Assembly: GCF_946478785.1 (NCBI RefSeq)
Contig: NZ_CAMLDD010000003.1
Span: forward strand, 1-64,000
Source of the DNA: an uncultured Flavobacterium sp.
GTDB lineage: Bacteria; Bacteroidota; Bacteroidia; Flavobacteriales; Flavobacteriaceae
Direction of reading: 5' to 3'
DNA: 64,000 nucleotides
A program made the translations under genes and the position numbers. Below, one piece after another: positions 19,773 through 28,074 of the stretch (its first letter is position 1; each line of letters begins with the position of its first letter). Under the pieces are notes generated by a model. The model did not search any database and was not told where the DNA came from. It worked only from the letters and a program-made list of their open reading frames with translations.

Positions 19773-19860
19773 TTTGTCATTTCGACGGAGGAGAAATCAC
19801 ATCCAGAGAGCAACGAATCGGAAATACGTTATGTGATTTCTCCTCCGTCGAAATGACAAA
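19773..19860. repeat. perfect 30-bp inverted repeat, dispersed-repeat type
   Basis: The arms 19773-19802 and 19831-19860 are exact reverse complements over 30 bases, around a 28-base spacer. The arm begins TTTGTCATTTCGACGGAGGA. Outside it, 19719-19750 and about 19870-19890 form a second, imperfect inverted pair (ACGCAAATTTGGCAGATTT against a diverged reverse complement). I recall similar palindromes scattered in flavobacterial genomes. It lies between the GH18/GH16 operon and the protease gene and could also act as a terminator or transcript-stability hairpin. Confidence 0.85.
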
Positions 19861-19941
19861 AATGAGAATAAAATCTGTAAGATCTGCGTAAAATAAAACA
19901 CACAGAATAGTAAAAAAGTAACCCCAAACCTTACATATTAT

Positions 19942-22818
19942 ATGAAAAAAGATTACAGATTTCGGTTAAGTTTATTTCTTTTTATTGCTTTTAGCAGTTT
20001 TGCCGTAGCGCAGACCTCTTTAGGTTCAAGTAAAACTTTTATGAACACTTTAAAAAACGGACTCGCAACGGCAACTTCAAAAAATGCTGGCGAGAAAACC
20101 GTTTTGCTTCAGGCGGAGAATAAGAATTTCAATGGAAAAATAAATTACAAAAAGTCAGGTGCTTCAAGTGAGTTTTTGATTGGAGAAATTAAAAATGTTC
20201 CAGAATCGTCTTTTTATATTAAAGTGATGGACAAATCTTTGGAAGGACACATTATTCTGAAGAAAACAAAAGAAGCGTACAAGTATTATTCTGATCAAAA
20301 TGGAAATGCTTTCGTTTCTAAAGTGGATATCAACACCCTCATTTGTGTCGATTATGAAAATGTTCCGGAAAGCACAAATAAAACAGGTAAAGCATCGGCA
20401 GCAGCTGCAATCGCCCCGGCTTTACTGAATTTACAAAGTTTACCGGGTGCGGCAGGTTGTATAATGCTGGATTTTGACGGATATAATATGCCAGCCGGAA
20501 ATCTTTGGAACAACGGTAACGCTATTAATGCTGCCGCATCAGGAATGAGCGATGCAGCCGTGCAGCAGCATTGGGAAGTAGTCTCTGAAGATTACAGGCC
20601 TTTTAACTTAAACGTTACGACAAGCGAGGCCGTTTTTAACTCGTACCCAAGAAACAGAAGAATGCGTGTGGTGGTAACTCCAACCAATACAGCAGCCCCG
20701 GGGGCGGGAGGTGTTGCGTATATAGGTTCCTTTAACTGGGACAATGATGTACCTTGTTGGGTATTTATTACCTCGGGTAAATCGGGTGGAGATGCCTCAT
20801 CGCATGAAGTAGGCCATACTTTTGATCTTGGTCATGATGGACGAACCAATCCGGCAGAGGGATATTTTGTTGGTTTAGACGGTACTTCATGGGCGCCAAT
20901 TATGGGTGCAGGATACTACAGGCCAATTGTGCAGTGGAGTAAAGGGGGATATAATAATGCGAATAACAAACAGGATGACGTGGCAATCATTGCCAGTACA
21001 AAATTTGGTGTAGGATACAGAGGCGACGATTATGGGAATACTACAGCGACTGCAGCGAATCTGGATTATAATGCAAGCGGAACTATCAACCAGAAAAACG
21101 GAATTATATCAAATGAAGCCGATTATGATTTTTTTACGTTTACAACCGGTGGAGGGAATGTTTCCATCAATGCGAATACAGTTTCCAGAGACGGAAATCT
21201 TCATCTTTTAATACGATTGTACAATGCTGCAGGGGCTGAAATGGGAACATACTGGAATTCAGATCCCTTTGCTTTGAATGCCTCTATGAATGTCAATCTG
21301 CCTGCCGGTAAATATTTTATAGGAGTGGACGGCAGCGGGGCAGGAAACGCAGGCAGCGGAGGCTATTCGGCCTATGGTTCTATTGGGAGTTATGCTATTA
21401 CGGGAACTATTCCGCCAGGCGGAACTATCAGTCCTTCTACAGATATGATTACCGTTTATAAAGACTGTAACTATACAGGCTTCTCAGGAGGATTAACTAT
21501 CGGTGATTACAATCTGTCACGTTTAAATTCTTTAGGAGTTTTAAACGATGACATTTCTTCGCTTCGTATCGCACAGGGATTTAAGGCAGTTTTATATCAG
21601 GATGATAATTTTACCGGCGCTTCAACCACAATTACTTCTGATAATGCCTGTTTAAATACAACCTGGAATGACAAGGTAAGTTCAATTCGTATTTTGGCAA
21701 ACGGAGTTACAACTTTAGGAAATCAAACCTTCTTTCTCCAAAACAGAAACAGCGGATTCAATATGGAAGTATCAAATGCAAGTTTGTCTAATGGCGCTAA
21801 TGTAGCTCAGGGAACTGCTAATACGGCCAATAATCAAAAATATACGTTTACGCATTTAGGCGATGGCTTATATAAAATCATTGCCAATCACAGTGGCCAG
21901 TCATTAGACGTAAATAATTATAATAAAGATAATGGTGCCAATGTAGAGCAATATCCGTATAACGGAACTACAAATCAACAGTTTATTTTATACGCAGCCG
22001 GCGACGGTTTCTATAAAATTATTGCCAGACACAGCGGTAAAATAGTTGAGGTAGCGGGAGCCAGCACGGTAATCGGTGCTAATGTGCAGCAATGGCAGGA
22101 TAACGGGCAGGTTTGCGGCCAGTGGAAATTGATTTCTACAACAACCGCACAAACTTCAACTTTAATTCAGGCCGAAGATTATGCTGCAATGAACGGAATC
22201 CAGACTGAAGCGACAACAGATACCGGAGGAGGTTTAAATGTTGGCTACACAGAAACAGGCGACTGGTTGGCGTATAACAATATTAATTTTCCAACTACAG
22301 GTTCTTATTTAATCGAATATCGTGTTGCGAGTGGAGTAGCAGGTGGCAAGTTGTCTTCAGATTTAAACGGTGGTACTATTATTTTAGGAAATGTTGATAT
22401 TCCAAATACAGCTGGCTGGCAAAATTGGCAAACGGTAACACAAACGGTTAGTGTAAATGCCGGAACATACAGTTTTGGAATCTATATTCAAAACACCGGA
22501 ATGAACATTAACTGGATCAGAATTACCAAAATTGGTGCAGCAGCTGCTACACCTGAAGTTGCATCAATTATTGCTGATGAAGTGGGTAAAGAGATTACAT
22601 TCAATATATATCCAAATCCTGTTTCGAATACACTTTTCTTTACCACAGACGTAAGCGGTGGAAATGTTAGTGTTATTGATAGCCGTAGTGGTGGTCTAAT
22701 TGCAACGCAAAAAGTCAATGAAGATAACCTGGATGTTTCAAATTTAAAAGCAGGAGTTTATCTGATTGTTTTTGATAAGGATGGTAAACGAATAGTAAAG
22801 CGATTTATCAAGAAATAA
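19942..22818 (+). CDS. secreted metzincin-like zinc protease with crystallin, ricin, CBM6 and T9SS modules
   Basis: The 958-residue protein has a signal peptide (to about residue 24, AVAQ) and a likely propeptide (about 25-150) with one cysteine (C135) that could act as an inhibitory switch. The zinc site is HEVGHTFDLGHD, with H288, E289, H292 and H298. This is the metzincin pattern except that the usual glycine three residues after the second histidine is aspartate. A later WAPIMGAGYY supplies a candidate Met-turn. A pre-peptidase-C-like sandwich follows (about 375-500). Then come a crystallin module (502-585; motifs NDDISS at 535 and NDKVSS at 576), a ricin-type trefoil (about 590-736), a CBM6-like module (740-864) and a T9SS type A tail. 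It probably digests wall proteins while bound to polysaccharide. Confidence 0.85.
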   Translation: MKKDYRFRLSLFLFIAFSSFAVAQTSLGSSKTFMNTLKNGLATATSKNAGEKTVLLQAENKNFNGKINYKKSGASSEFLIGEIKNVPESSFYIKVMDKSLEGHIILKKTKEAYKYYSDQNGNAFVSKVDINTLICVDYENVPESTNKTGKASAAAAIAPALLNLQSLPGAAGCIMLDFDGYNMPAGNLWNNGNAINAAASGMSDAAVQQHWEVVSEDYRPFNLNVTTSEAVFNSYPRNRRMRVVVTPTNTAAPGAGGVAYIGSFNWDNDVPCWVFITSGKSGGDASSHEVGHTFDLGHDGRTNPAEGYFVGLDGTSWAPIMGAGYYRPIVQWSKGGYNNANNKQDDVAIIASTKFGVGYRGDDYGNTTATAANLDYNASGTINQKNGIISNEADYDFFTFTTGGGNVSINANTVSRDGNLHLLIRLYNAAGAEMGTYWNSDPFALNASMNVNLPAGKYFIGVDGSGAGNAGSGGYSAYGSIGSYAITGTIPPGGTISPSTDMITVYKDCNYTGFSGGLTIGDYNLSRLNSLGVLNDDISSLRIAQGFKAVLYQDDNFTGASTTITSDNACLNTTWNDKVSSIRILANGVTTLGNQTFFLQNRNSGFNMEVSNASLSNGANVAQGTANTANNQKYTFTHLGDGLYKIIANHSGQSLDVNNYNKDNGANVEQYPYNGTTNQQFILYAAGDGFYKIIARHSGKIVEVAGASTVIGANVQQWQDNGQVCGQWKLISTTTAQTSTLIQAEDYAAMNGIQTEATTDTGGGLNVGYTETGDWLAYNNINFPTTGSYLIEYRVASGVAGGKLSSDLNGGTIILGNVDIPNTAGWQNWQTVTQTVSVNAGTYSFGIYIQNTGMNINWIRITKIGAAAATPEVASIIADEVGKEITFNIYPNPVSNTLFFTTDVSGGNVSVIDSRSGGLIATQKVNEDNLDVSNLKAGVYLIVFDKDGKRIVKRFIKK

Positions 22819-22856
22819 ACCATTATGTACTGAATGAAGTACAGAGGTTTTGTTTT

Positions 22857-22883
22857 AAGAGGGACTAAAATGTCCCTCTTTTT
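22857..22883 (+). terminator. terminator of the glucanase/protease cluster
   Basis: A 9-bp perfect stem (AAGAGGGAC / GTCCCTCTT), a 6-base loop and a run of five T lie 38 bases after the protease stop. Confidence 0.85.
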
Positions 22884-23079
22884 ATTTCATTAAAGGATTA
22901 AATATTATGTGCCTACAAAGGATTCTGACAATGCGCATAATAGAAAGTTAGTTTTTGCATTTGGGATGATTTGGCAAATCTTCATTATTAGTATTATAAA
23001 AACATATCTCTGAATTAGAATTTCCAATTCACAATTCAAGAACTTATAACTTCTAAAAAACGCTATAATTGTTTTTTAC
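22884..23079. other. gene-free stretch
   Basis: This AT-rich DNA shows no supported coding frame. It contains diverged simple repeats of the kind AATTTCCAATTCACAATTC. The promoter of the next gene follows at 23080. Confidence 0.35.
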
Positions 23080-23087
23080 TATATTTG
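23080..23087 (+). promoter_or_regulatory. -7 element for the PQQ-propeller gene
   Basis: TATATTTG is an exact TAnnTTTG match and would start transcription near 23092. This rules out the TTG at 23069 as a start codon and leaves ATG 23096 or ATG 23159. I saw no -33 TTG at the usual spacing. Confidence 0.5.
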
Positions 23088-23158
23088 GCATAGCTATGAT
23101 TTTGTTTGGCAAGTTTATTGCTAAAAAAAAGTCAAATCATCAAACCCAAATCTTAAAA

Positions 23159-24358
23159 ATGAAAAAAAAACTCATAACTCTTTTATTTGTATTTACTGTT
23201 ATAAATATATTTGGGCAAACGCCAGCGATGTCAAAACCTGAAGAAACTGATAATAAAGTTTCGGAAGTTAATGATATGGTCACTAATAAAGCCATAAAGC
23301 CAGTTACAAAAGTTCCATTAGATGAAGCTTTAATCCTCATTTATGATTACGACGGCACCCTTTTCACATTTGATTTAGAGTCAGAAACAATCGCCTGGAC
23401 TGTAAAAGCTACAGATTCTTTTACTGAAATGTGTGCAAATGCAGTAGTACTGCTTGATGGAGTTCTGTATGTTCCGTTTATTAACGGTGAAATTTTTGCG
23501 ATTGACAATCAAACTGGTGAGATTTTTTGGAAATCAAGATTAGGGAATGTAACAGACCAAATTCTACTAAAGAATCAAAAACCAATCATAAATGATGGAA
23601 AGCTCTTTATAACGGCTCAAAGTCCAATTAATAGCATTTATGCTCTTAATTTAAAAAATGGTAGTTTAATATGGAAATATAAGCTTGAGGACTCCTATAA
23701 TGATGTTCCTGTTCTTTATTCTGATAACAAGGTCTTTACCCAAAGCGCATCTAATGTCTATAGTTTTGAAGCAAATACAGGGAAACTTCTTAATCAAAAA
23801 AGCTTTGAAGTACCTATATCCGGAAAACCTGTAACGGATGGTGAAAATATATTTATAACTAGTGAAAAAAATGTACTTTTTGCTTTAAATCCTAATACCT
23901 TAGATGTTTTATGGGAATTTAAATTTGATGAAAATCAAAATAATAGCAAGGAACGTATATTTTGCAAAGACAATAAGGTATATTTTGCAGCGCAAGGTTC
24001 GGAAATTTCTTCTATATACGCTTTAGATTCAAAAACAGGAACTCAGATTTGGAAAACGGACTTTAAAGATGACGATGTTGAATACATCATTGAGGAAAGT
24101 GATAATATTTGGGGGTATACCCGTAAAGCAAAACTTTTTCAAATAGACTTAACAAATGGCGAGATAGCATTCGAAGCAAAACTAACAACTAAGCCTATTT
24201 CAAATCTTGAATTTGGGAATGATGATGAAACTTTGTTTTATTATTCTGATGCAGCCTTAATTCAATTTGAGTTTAAAACAAAAGACGAAAACGAAATGTA
24301 TCTGCGAACCTCTATTAAGGATGATGCCTACAGTGCATATGTAAAATTAATGCGATAA
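23159..24358 (+). CDS. secreted PQQ-like beta-propeller protein
   Basis: I chose the ATG at 23159 because it gives a clean signal peptide (MKKKLITLLFVFTVINIFGQ), leaving 399 residues; an in-frame ATG at 23096 would place charged residues in front. The protein repeats the PQQ-type blade pattern, for example IYALNLKNGSLIWKYKL, IYALDSKTGTQIWKTDF and LFALNPNTLDVLWEFKF. That indicates a propeller of about seven or eight blades. No active-site or cofactor residues are evident, so it is more likely a binding or scaffold protein than a dehydrogenase. It stands alone between two terminated regions, and I cannot name a specific role. Confidence 0.75.
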   Translation: MKKKLITLLFVFTVINIFGQTPAMSKPEETDNKVSEVNDMVTNKAIKPVTKVPLDEALILIYDYDGTLFTFDLESETIAWTVKATDSFTEMCANAVVLLDGVLYVPFINGEIFAIDNQTGEIFWKSRLGNVTDQILLKNQKPIINDGKLFITAQSPINSIYALNLKNGSLIWKYKLEDSYNDVPVLYSDNKVFTQSASNVYSFEANTGKLLNQKSFEVPISGKPVTDGENIFITSEKNVLFALNPNTLDVLWEFKFDENQNNSKERIFCKDNKVYFAAQGSEISSIYALDSKTGTQIWKTDFKDDDVEYIIEESDNIWGYTRKAKLFQIDLTNGEIAFEAKLTTKPISNLEFGNDDETLFYYSDAALIQFEFKTKDENEMYLRTSIKDDAYSAYVKLMR

Positions 24359-24591
24359 TAAAGTATCATTATTGAGAAGGCTTCTTTTTTACCTTTATTT
24401 GTTTTAAGTCAGGCAATCTACAAATATTATGATTATTTAAATATTAAAATCGCTTTCTCTGTAGAAAATATCACAAATATTCAGGTTCAGATTTCTTGAT
24501 CATTTTTTTTAACTAAAGCTTTCTTAAATTAATTTGAATGCGTTTTTACTTATTGTAAATTAGTGAATCTAAAACTTTTAATACAATAATT

Positions 24592-25026
24592 ATGAAAACG
24601 AAAATAATCACAGTCGCATTATTACTTTGTTTTGTAATGTCGACGAACGCTCAAAAGAAAATAGAAGTTACTGAATTGCCAAAACCCGCACAGGAATTCT
24701 TAAAGAAATATTTCGGAAATACATCGGTTGAAAAAGCCAAAAAAGATGCAGAACATGGTGAAAAAGGTTACGAAGTCAAACTCAAAGATGGTACTGAAGT
24801 GGAGTTCTGGAAAGACGGTTCATATCGAGAAGTCGATGGAGACAACAAACCGATTCCAATTGAATTTATTCCCCAATCCGTAAAAGATTATGTTGCAAAG
24901 AATTATCCGAATGAAAAAATCACCCACATTGATTATGGACATAAAGATCTTGACGTAGATTTAACCAACAAAATTGATCTTGAATTTACGAAGGAAGGAA
25001 AGTTTATAAAAGGCGAAAAGGATTAA
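24592..25026 (+). CDS. PepSY-like (BLIP-like) secreted protein
   Basis: The 144-residue protein has a signal peptide (MKTKIITVALLLCFVMSTNAQ) and two copies of a PepSY-like fold. The first is around residues 28-85 (PKPAQEFLKKYF, then VEFWKDGSYREVDG); the second is around 88-143 (PQSVKDYVAKNYP, then LEFTKEGKFIKGE). This matches the small periplasmic PepSY_like/DUF2874 family common in Bacteroidota. Its function is not established; binding or inhibition of other proteins is only a suggestion from the fold. Confidence 0.82.
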   Translation: MKTKIITVALLLCFVMSTNAQKKIEVTELPKPAQEFLKKYFGNTSVEKAKKDAEHGEKGYEVKLKDGTEVEFWKDGSYREVDGDNKPIPIEFIPQSVKDYVAKNYPNEKITHIDYGHKDLDVDLTNKIDLEFTKEGKFIKGEKD

Positions 25027-25050
25027 ATAACGATTTTACTAAAAGCAGTT

Positions 25051-25088
25051 AAAACAAAACTCCATCAGAAAAGATGGAGTTTTGTTTT
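25051..25088. terminator. bidirectional terminator between convergent genes
   Basis: A perfect 16-bp stem (AAAACAAAACTCCATC / GATGGAGTTTTGTTTT) has a 6-base loop. The T-rich arms serve the plus-strand PepSY-like gene and the minus-strand prolyl isomerase operon alike. Confidence 0.85.
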
Positions 25089-25111
25089 AAAAAGTTACGA
25101 GATGGTATATT

Positions 25112-26236
25112 TTAAGGCTGTTTATTATAGGTTTCAATCTCAAAAACTAAAGTAGCATTTGGAGGAATCACCCCTCCGGCACCTGCTTCGCCATAAGCCA
25201 AGTTTGAAGGAAGAAAGAAGATTGCTTTTTCTCCATCAGTCATCATGTTAAGAGCTTCAATAAATCCAGGAATCATACCGTCTTTTTTGCCTACAGTAAA
25301 AGGAAATGCTTTGTAGCCACCTTGAACATCTCTATTAGCATCGTATTTACCATAAGCTTTTGCCACGCTCGGCATACTGCTGTCGAATAGATTTCCGTCT
25401 TCAAAATAACCTGCATAATGAAAATAAATAGTCGATCCTTCAGCTCCTTTTACCCCGGTTCCTTTTTGAGTAATCACATATTTTAATCCGGATGCTGTTG
25501 TTGTAGCGTTTGCTTTGGTTGCTGAAAAATAGGCAGCTTTGTCCTTAATTACTTTTTGAGATTCAAGTTTTTTAGCTTCATCTTTTTTCGCATCTTCAGC
25601 TATAACTTTTTCAGCATTAAATTTTTTAGCTGCAGTACCTTTGCGAGTAATAGTAATTTTTGTCATGACATCATCCTGAACAATTTTATTTACATTGTCC
25701 ATTCCTGAAACTACATGTCCAAATATTGTATGTTTACCGTTTAACCACGGAGTTTCTTTATGTGTAATAAAAAACTGGCTTCCATTTGTGGCAGGGCCTG
25801 AATTGGCCATTGCCAAAATGCCGCCTTTATCAAAAATTAATTCAGGAACAAATTCATCCTTAAAAGAAAATCCTGGCCCACCTGAACCATTTCCGTCGGG
25901 ATCACCACCCTGAATCATAAAATCATTGATAACCCTATGAAACTTTAATCCGTCATAAAATGGTTTTCCTTTAAGTTTCTCCACTTTTACATTCGGATTT
26001 TTGCCTTCTGCCAATGAAATAAAGTTAGCAACGGTTACAGGTGCTTTTACATATTCTAAAGACAAAACGATATCCCCCTTAGTTGTAGAAATTGTAGCAA
26101 AAATTCCTTCTGCTGGTTTTGGTTTAGCAGCTGGTTTTGTTGTTGCAGTCTTTGGTTTTGCAACAGGTTTTTTAGTAGTTTGCGCCTGAATATTAAGTAT
26201 TGCAAGGCAAAATAAAAATAAAAATTTAAATTTCAT
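25112..26236 (-). CDS. cyclophilin-FKBP fusion prolyl isomerase, periplasmic
   Basis: The 374-residue protein has a signal peptide (ends NIQAQ) and a lysine/alanine/proline-rich linker. A cyclophilin domain (about 45-200) shows [32 protein letters not shown] and [10 protein letters not shown]. An FKBP domain (about 240-374) shows [28 protein letters not shown] and [18 protein letters not shown]. Both isomerase families speed proline cis-trans isomerisation in protein folding, here in the periplasm. It is the last gene of the nrnA-gldI-isomerase operon and is similar throughout to the next gene upstream, which points to duplication. Confidence 0.9.
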   Translation of the reverse strand: MKFKFLFLFCLAILNIQAQTTKKPVAKPKTATTKPAAKPKPAEGIFATISTTKGDIVLSLEYVKAPVTVANFISLAEGKNPNVKVEKLKGKPFYDGLKFHRVINDFMIQGGDPDGNGSGGPGFSFKDEFVPELIFDKGGILAMANSGPATNGSQFFITHKETPWLNGKHTIFGHVVSGMDNVNKIVQDDVMTKITITRKGTAAKKFNAEKVIAEDAKKDEAKKLESQKVIKDKAAYFSATKANATTTASGLKYVITQKGTGVKGAEGSTIYFHYAGYFEDGNLFDSSMPSVAKAYGKYDANRDVQGGYKAFPFTVGKKDGMIPGFIEALNMMTDGEKAIFFLPSNLAYGEAGAGGVIPPNATLVFEIETYNKQP

Positions 26237-26274
26237 TGTATTTTAATTTGATTCAATATACGTTTTAAAATAGG

Positions 26275-27348
26275 TTATTGAGGTTTTTCTAATAATTGGA
26301 TTTCGAAAATAATATTTGCATTTGGCGGAATCACTCCTCCGGCTCCTGTTGCTCCATATGCCAAATGAGATGGAATAAAAATAACGGCCTTGTCTCCAAA
26401 TGAAAGTTGTTCAATTCCTTCAATAAATCCGGGAATTAAGCCTTGTTTGCTTCCGGCTGTAAAAGGTATTGGCTGATAACCAATTGCCTGTGCTTTTTGT
26501 TCGATAAACTTTCCGAAGGTTTTTGATACATCTTCTGAGCTTGAATCAAATAAAGTTCCGTCTTCTAAGAAACCAGAATAGCTAATGTATACCTGAGTAC
26601 CTGTTGCAGGTTTTTTACCTGTTCCTTTCTCGGTAATTACATACTCTAAACCTGAACTTGTTTTTGTTGCTTTTGCTTTTAAGGCAGCCAAAGAAGCTAC
26701 TTTTTCTTTTTGAACTCCTGCATATTTGCTTCTTTCTTTTGCAATTTCAGAAAAATAATCATGAAATACTTTTACAGCATCAAACTTCTTTGCAGCTTCA
26801 CCATTTCTGATAATAGTTACAGAAACAATACTATCATCCTGTTTTACCTGATTTACAACTTCTTGGCCTTTCTCCACTACATGACCAAAAATAGTGTGCT
26901 TTCCGTCTAACCATGGAGTTTCAACATGTGTAATAAAAAACTGACTGCTGTTTGTTGCAGGACCGTTGTTGGCCATTGCTAAAACACCGGCTTTGTCAAA
27001 TTTTAAATCGGTAATTTCATCTTTAAATTTATATCCCGTATCTCCGGAACCTGTTCCTTCAGGATCTCCGGTCTGGATCATAAAGTTTTCAATAACCCTG
27101 TGGAATTTTAGTCCATCGAAAAAAGGTTTGTTTTTTAAATAATCTTTTGCTACAAATTCATTTTTCCCTTCAGCTAAGGTTACGAAATTAGCAACAGTAA
27201 CAGGTGCTTTTTTATAGTCTAATTCAACAATAATGTGTCCTTTGTTAGTTTCAATGTCGGCATACAAACCATCAGGTAAATTGCTATGCTCGTTTTTACA
27301 AGAATAAAATGAGGTAATGGCTAGTAATAGTAAAATACTCTTTTTCAT
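26275..27348 (-). CDS. cyclophilin-FKBP fusion prolyl isomerase, lipoprotein
   Basis: The 357-residue protein has a lipoprotein signal (lipobox ending at C17, FYSCKNE). Its cyclophilin domain (about 30-190) has FHRVIENFMIQTGDPEGTG and GPATNSSQFFITH. Its FKBP domain (about 225-357) has YVITEKGTGKK, FTAGSKQGLIPGFIEGI and [18 protein letters not shown]. It has the same layout as the 25112 protein but a lipid anchor and a shorter linker. It lies 38 bases upstream of that gene and 15 bases downstream of gldI. The two probably help fold exported or outer-membrane proteins, inferred from location and family. Confidence 0.9.
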   Translation of the reverse strand: MKKSILLLLAITSFYSCKNEHSNLPDGLYADIETNKGHIIVELDYKKAPVTVANFVTLAEGKNEFVAKDYLKNKPFFDGLKFHRVIENFMIQTGDPEGTGSGDTGYKFKDEITDLKFDKAGVLAMANNGPATNSSQFFITHVETPWLDGKHTIFGHVVEKGQEVVNQVKQDDSIVSVTIIRNGEAAKKFDAVKVFHDYFSEIAKERSKYAGVQKEKVASLAALKAKATKTSSGLEYVITEKGTGKKPATGTQVYISYSGFLEDGTLFDSSSEDVSKTFGKFIEQKAQAIGYQPIPFTAGSKQGLIPGFIEGIEQLSFGDKAVIFIPSHLAYGATGAGGVIPPNANIIFEIQLLEKPQ

Positions 27349-27363
27349 TTTTTAAAATGTTGT

Positions 27364-28068
27364 TTATGGGTTTATTGTATCTTTTTTAGTCTGAGCTGCC
27401 GGTTTTGCAACAACCGGTTTTGGAGTTTTAACCGTTGGATTTTTAGTTTCTTGGTTTTGATTCGTTGGATTTTGATCTTTTAGAGCTTGTGCTGCAGGAG
27501 CAGCAGTTTCTGCCGCTGCCGGATCAGGAATAAAATTGCGTAATGTAACGGTACAAATCAACGATTGATTAGTTCCTATTTTTTTGTTGTCACCATGATA
27601 ACCATAAGCAATATGTGATGGAAACAAGAAAGTTACCGTTTCATTTTTATGCATTAATTTAATTCCGTCCCGTAATCCCATCATGATGTCTTGTTTGTCA
27701 ACATAATACGTTTGTGGGCCAAGTTCAGCTTCAGAATAGATGATGTTGCCTTCAATATCTTTTATTTCTAAATTAAAATAAGCGATATCCCCTTTTTTAG
27801 GGGTTTGTGTATCGGTTAGGTTTCGTTCATCATATGATAGCCAATATCCTTTTCGGGTAGCATAATATTTTACCTTAGGATTACTTTTGATGATTTTCTT
27901 AATAACATCTTCTTCGCTGGCAACCAGTTTCTTATTTCTGTCAGCCGATTTCTTCATAAACGTTCCAGAGGCTTGAGAAACAGGCCTTCTCGCTTCTTCG
28001 TGATGTTTACAGTTAACAGATAAAACAGCAATAAGCAACAAATAAATGCTTAGTTTTATGTATTTCAT
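27364..28068 (-). CDS. gldI: GldI, gliding-motility-associated FKBP-type lipoprotein
   Basis: The 234-residue protein has a lipoprotein signal (C20 in LSVNCKHHEE) and an FKBP-type domain (about 85-185). Visible motifs are PKKGDIAYFNLEIKD, YYVDKQDIMMGLRDGIKLM and FLFPSHIAYGYHGDNKKIG. This matches GldI, an FKBP-like lipoprotein needed for gliding in Flavobacterium johnsoniae. A low-complexity tail rich in Ala, Pro, Lys, Gln and Thr (about 190-234) follows the domain. It starts 6 bases after the nrnA stop, and prolyl isomerases follow it. Its probable job is folding of gliding or T9SS envelope parts. Confidence 0.88.
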   Translation of the reverse strand: MKYIKLSIYLLLIAVLSVNCKHHEEARRPVSQASGTFMKKSADRNKKLVASEEDVIKKIIKSNPKVKYYATRKGYWLSYDERNLTDTQTPKKGDIAYFNLEIKDIEGNIIYSEAELGPQTYYVDKQDIMMGLRDGIKLMHKNETVTFLFPSHIAYGYHGDNKKIGTNQSLICTVTLRNFIPDPAAAETAAPAAQALKDQNPTNQNQETKNPTVKTPKPVVAKPAAQTKKDTINP

Positions 28069-28074
28069 ATTAAG

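Noticed and set aside
23069..23158. Longer start for the PQQ-propeller protein
   Set aside because: The TTG at 23069 precedes the -7 element, and the signal peptide begins at ATG 23159.
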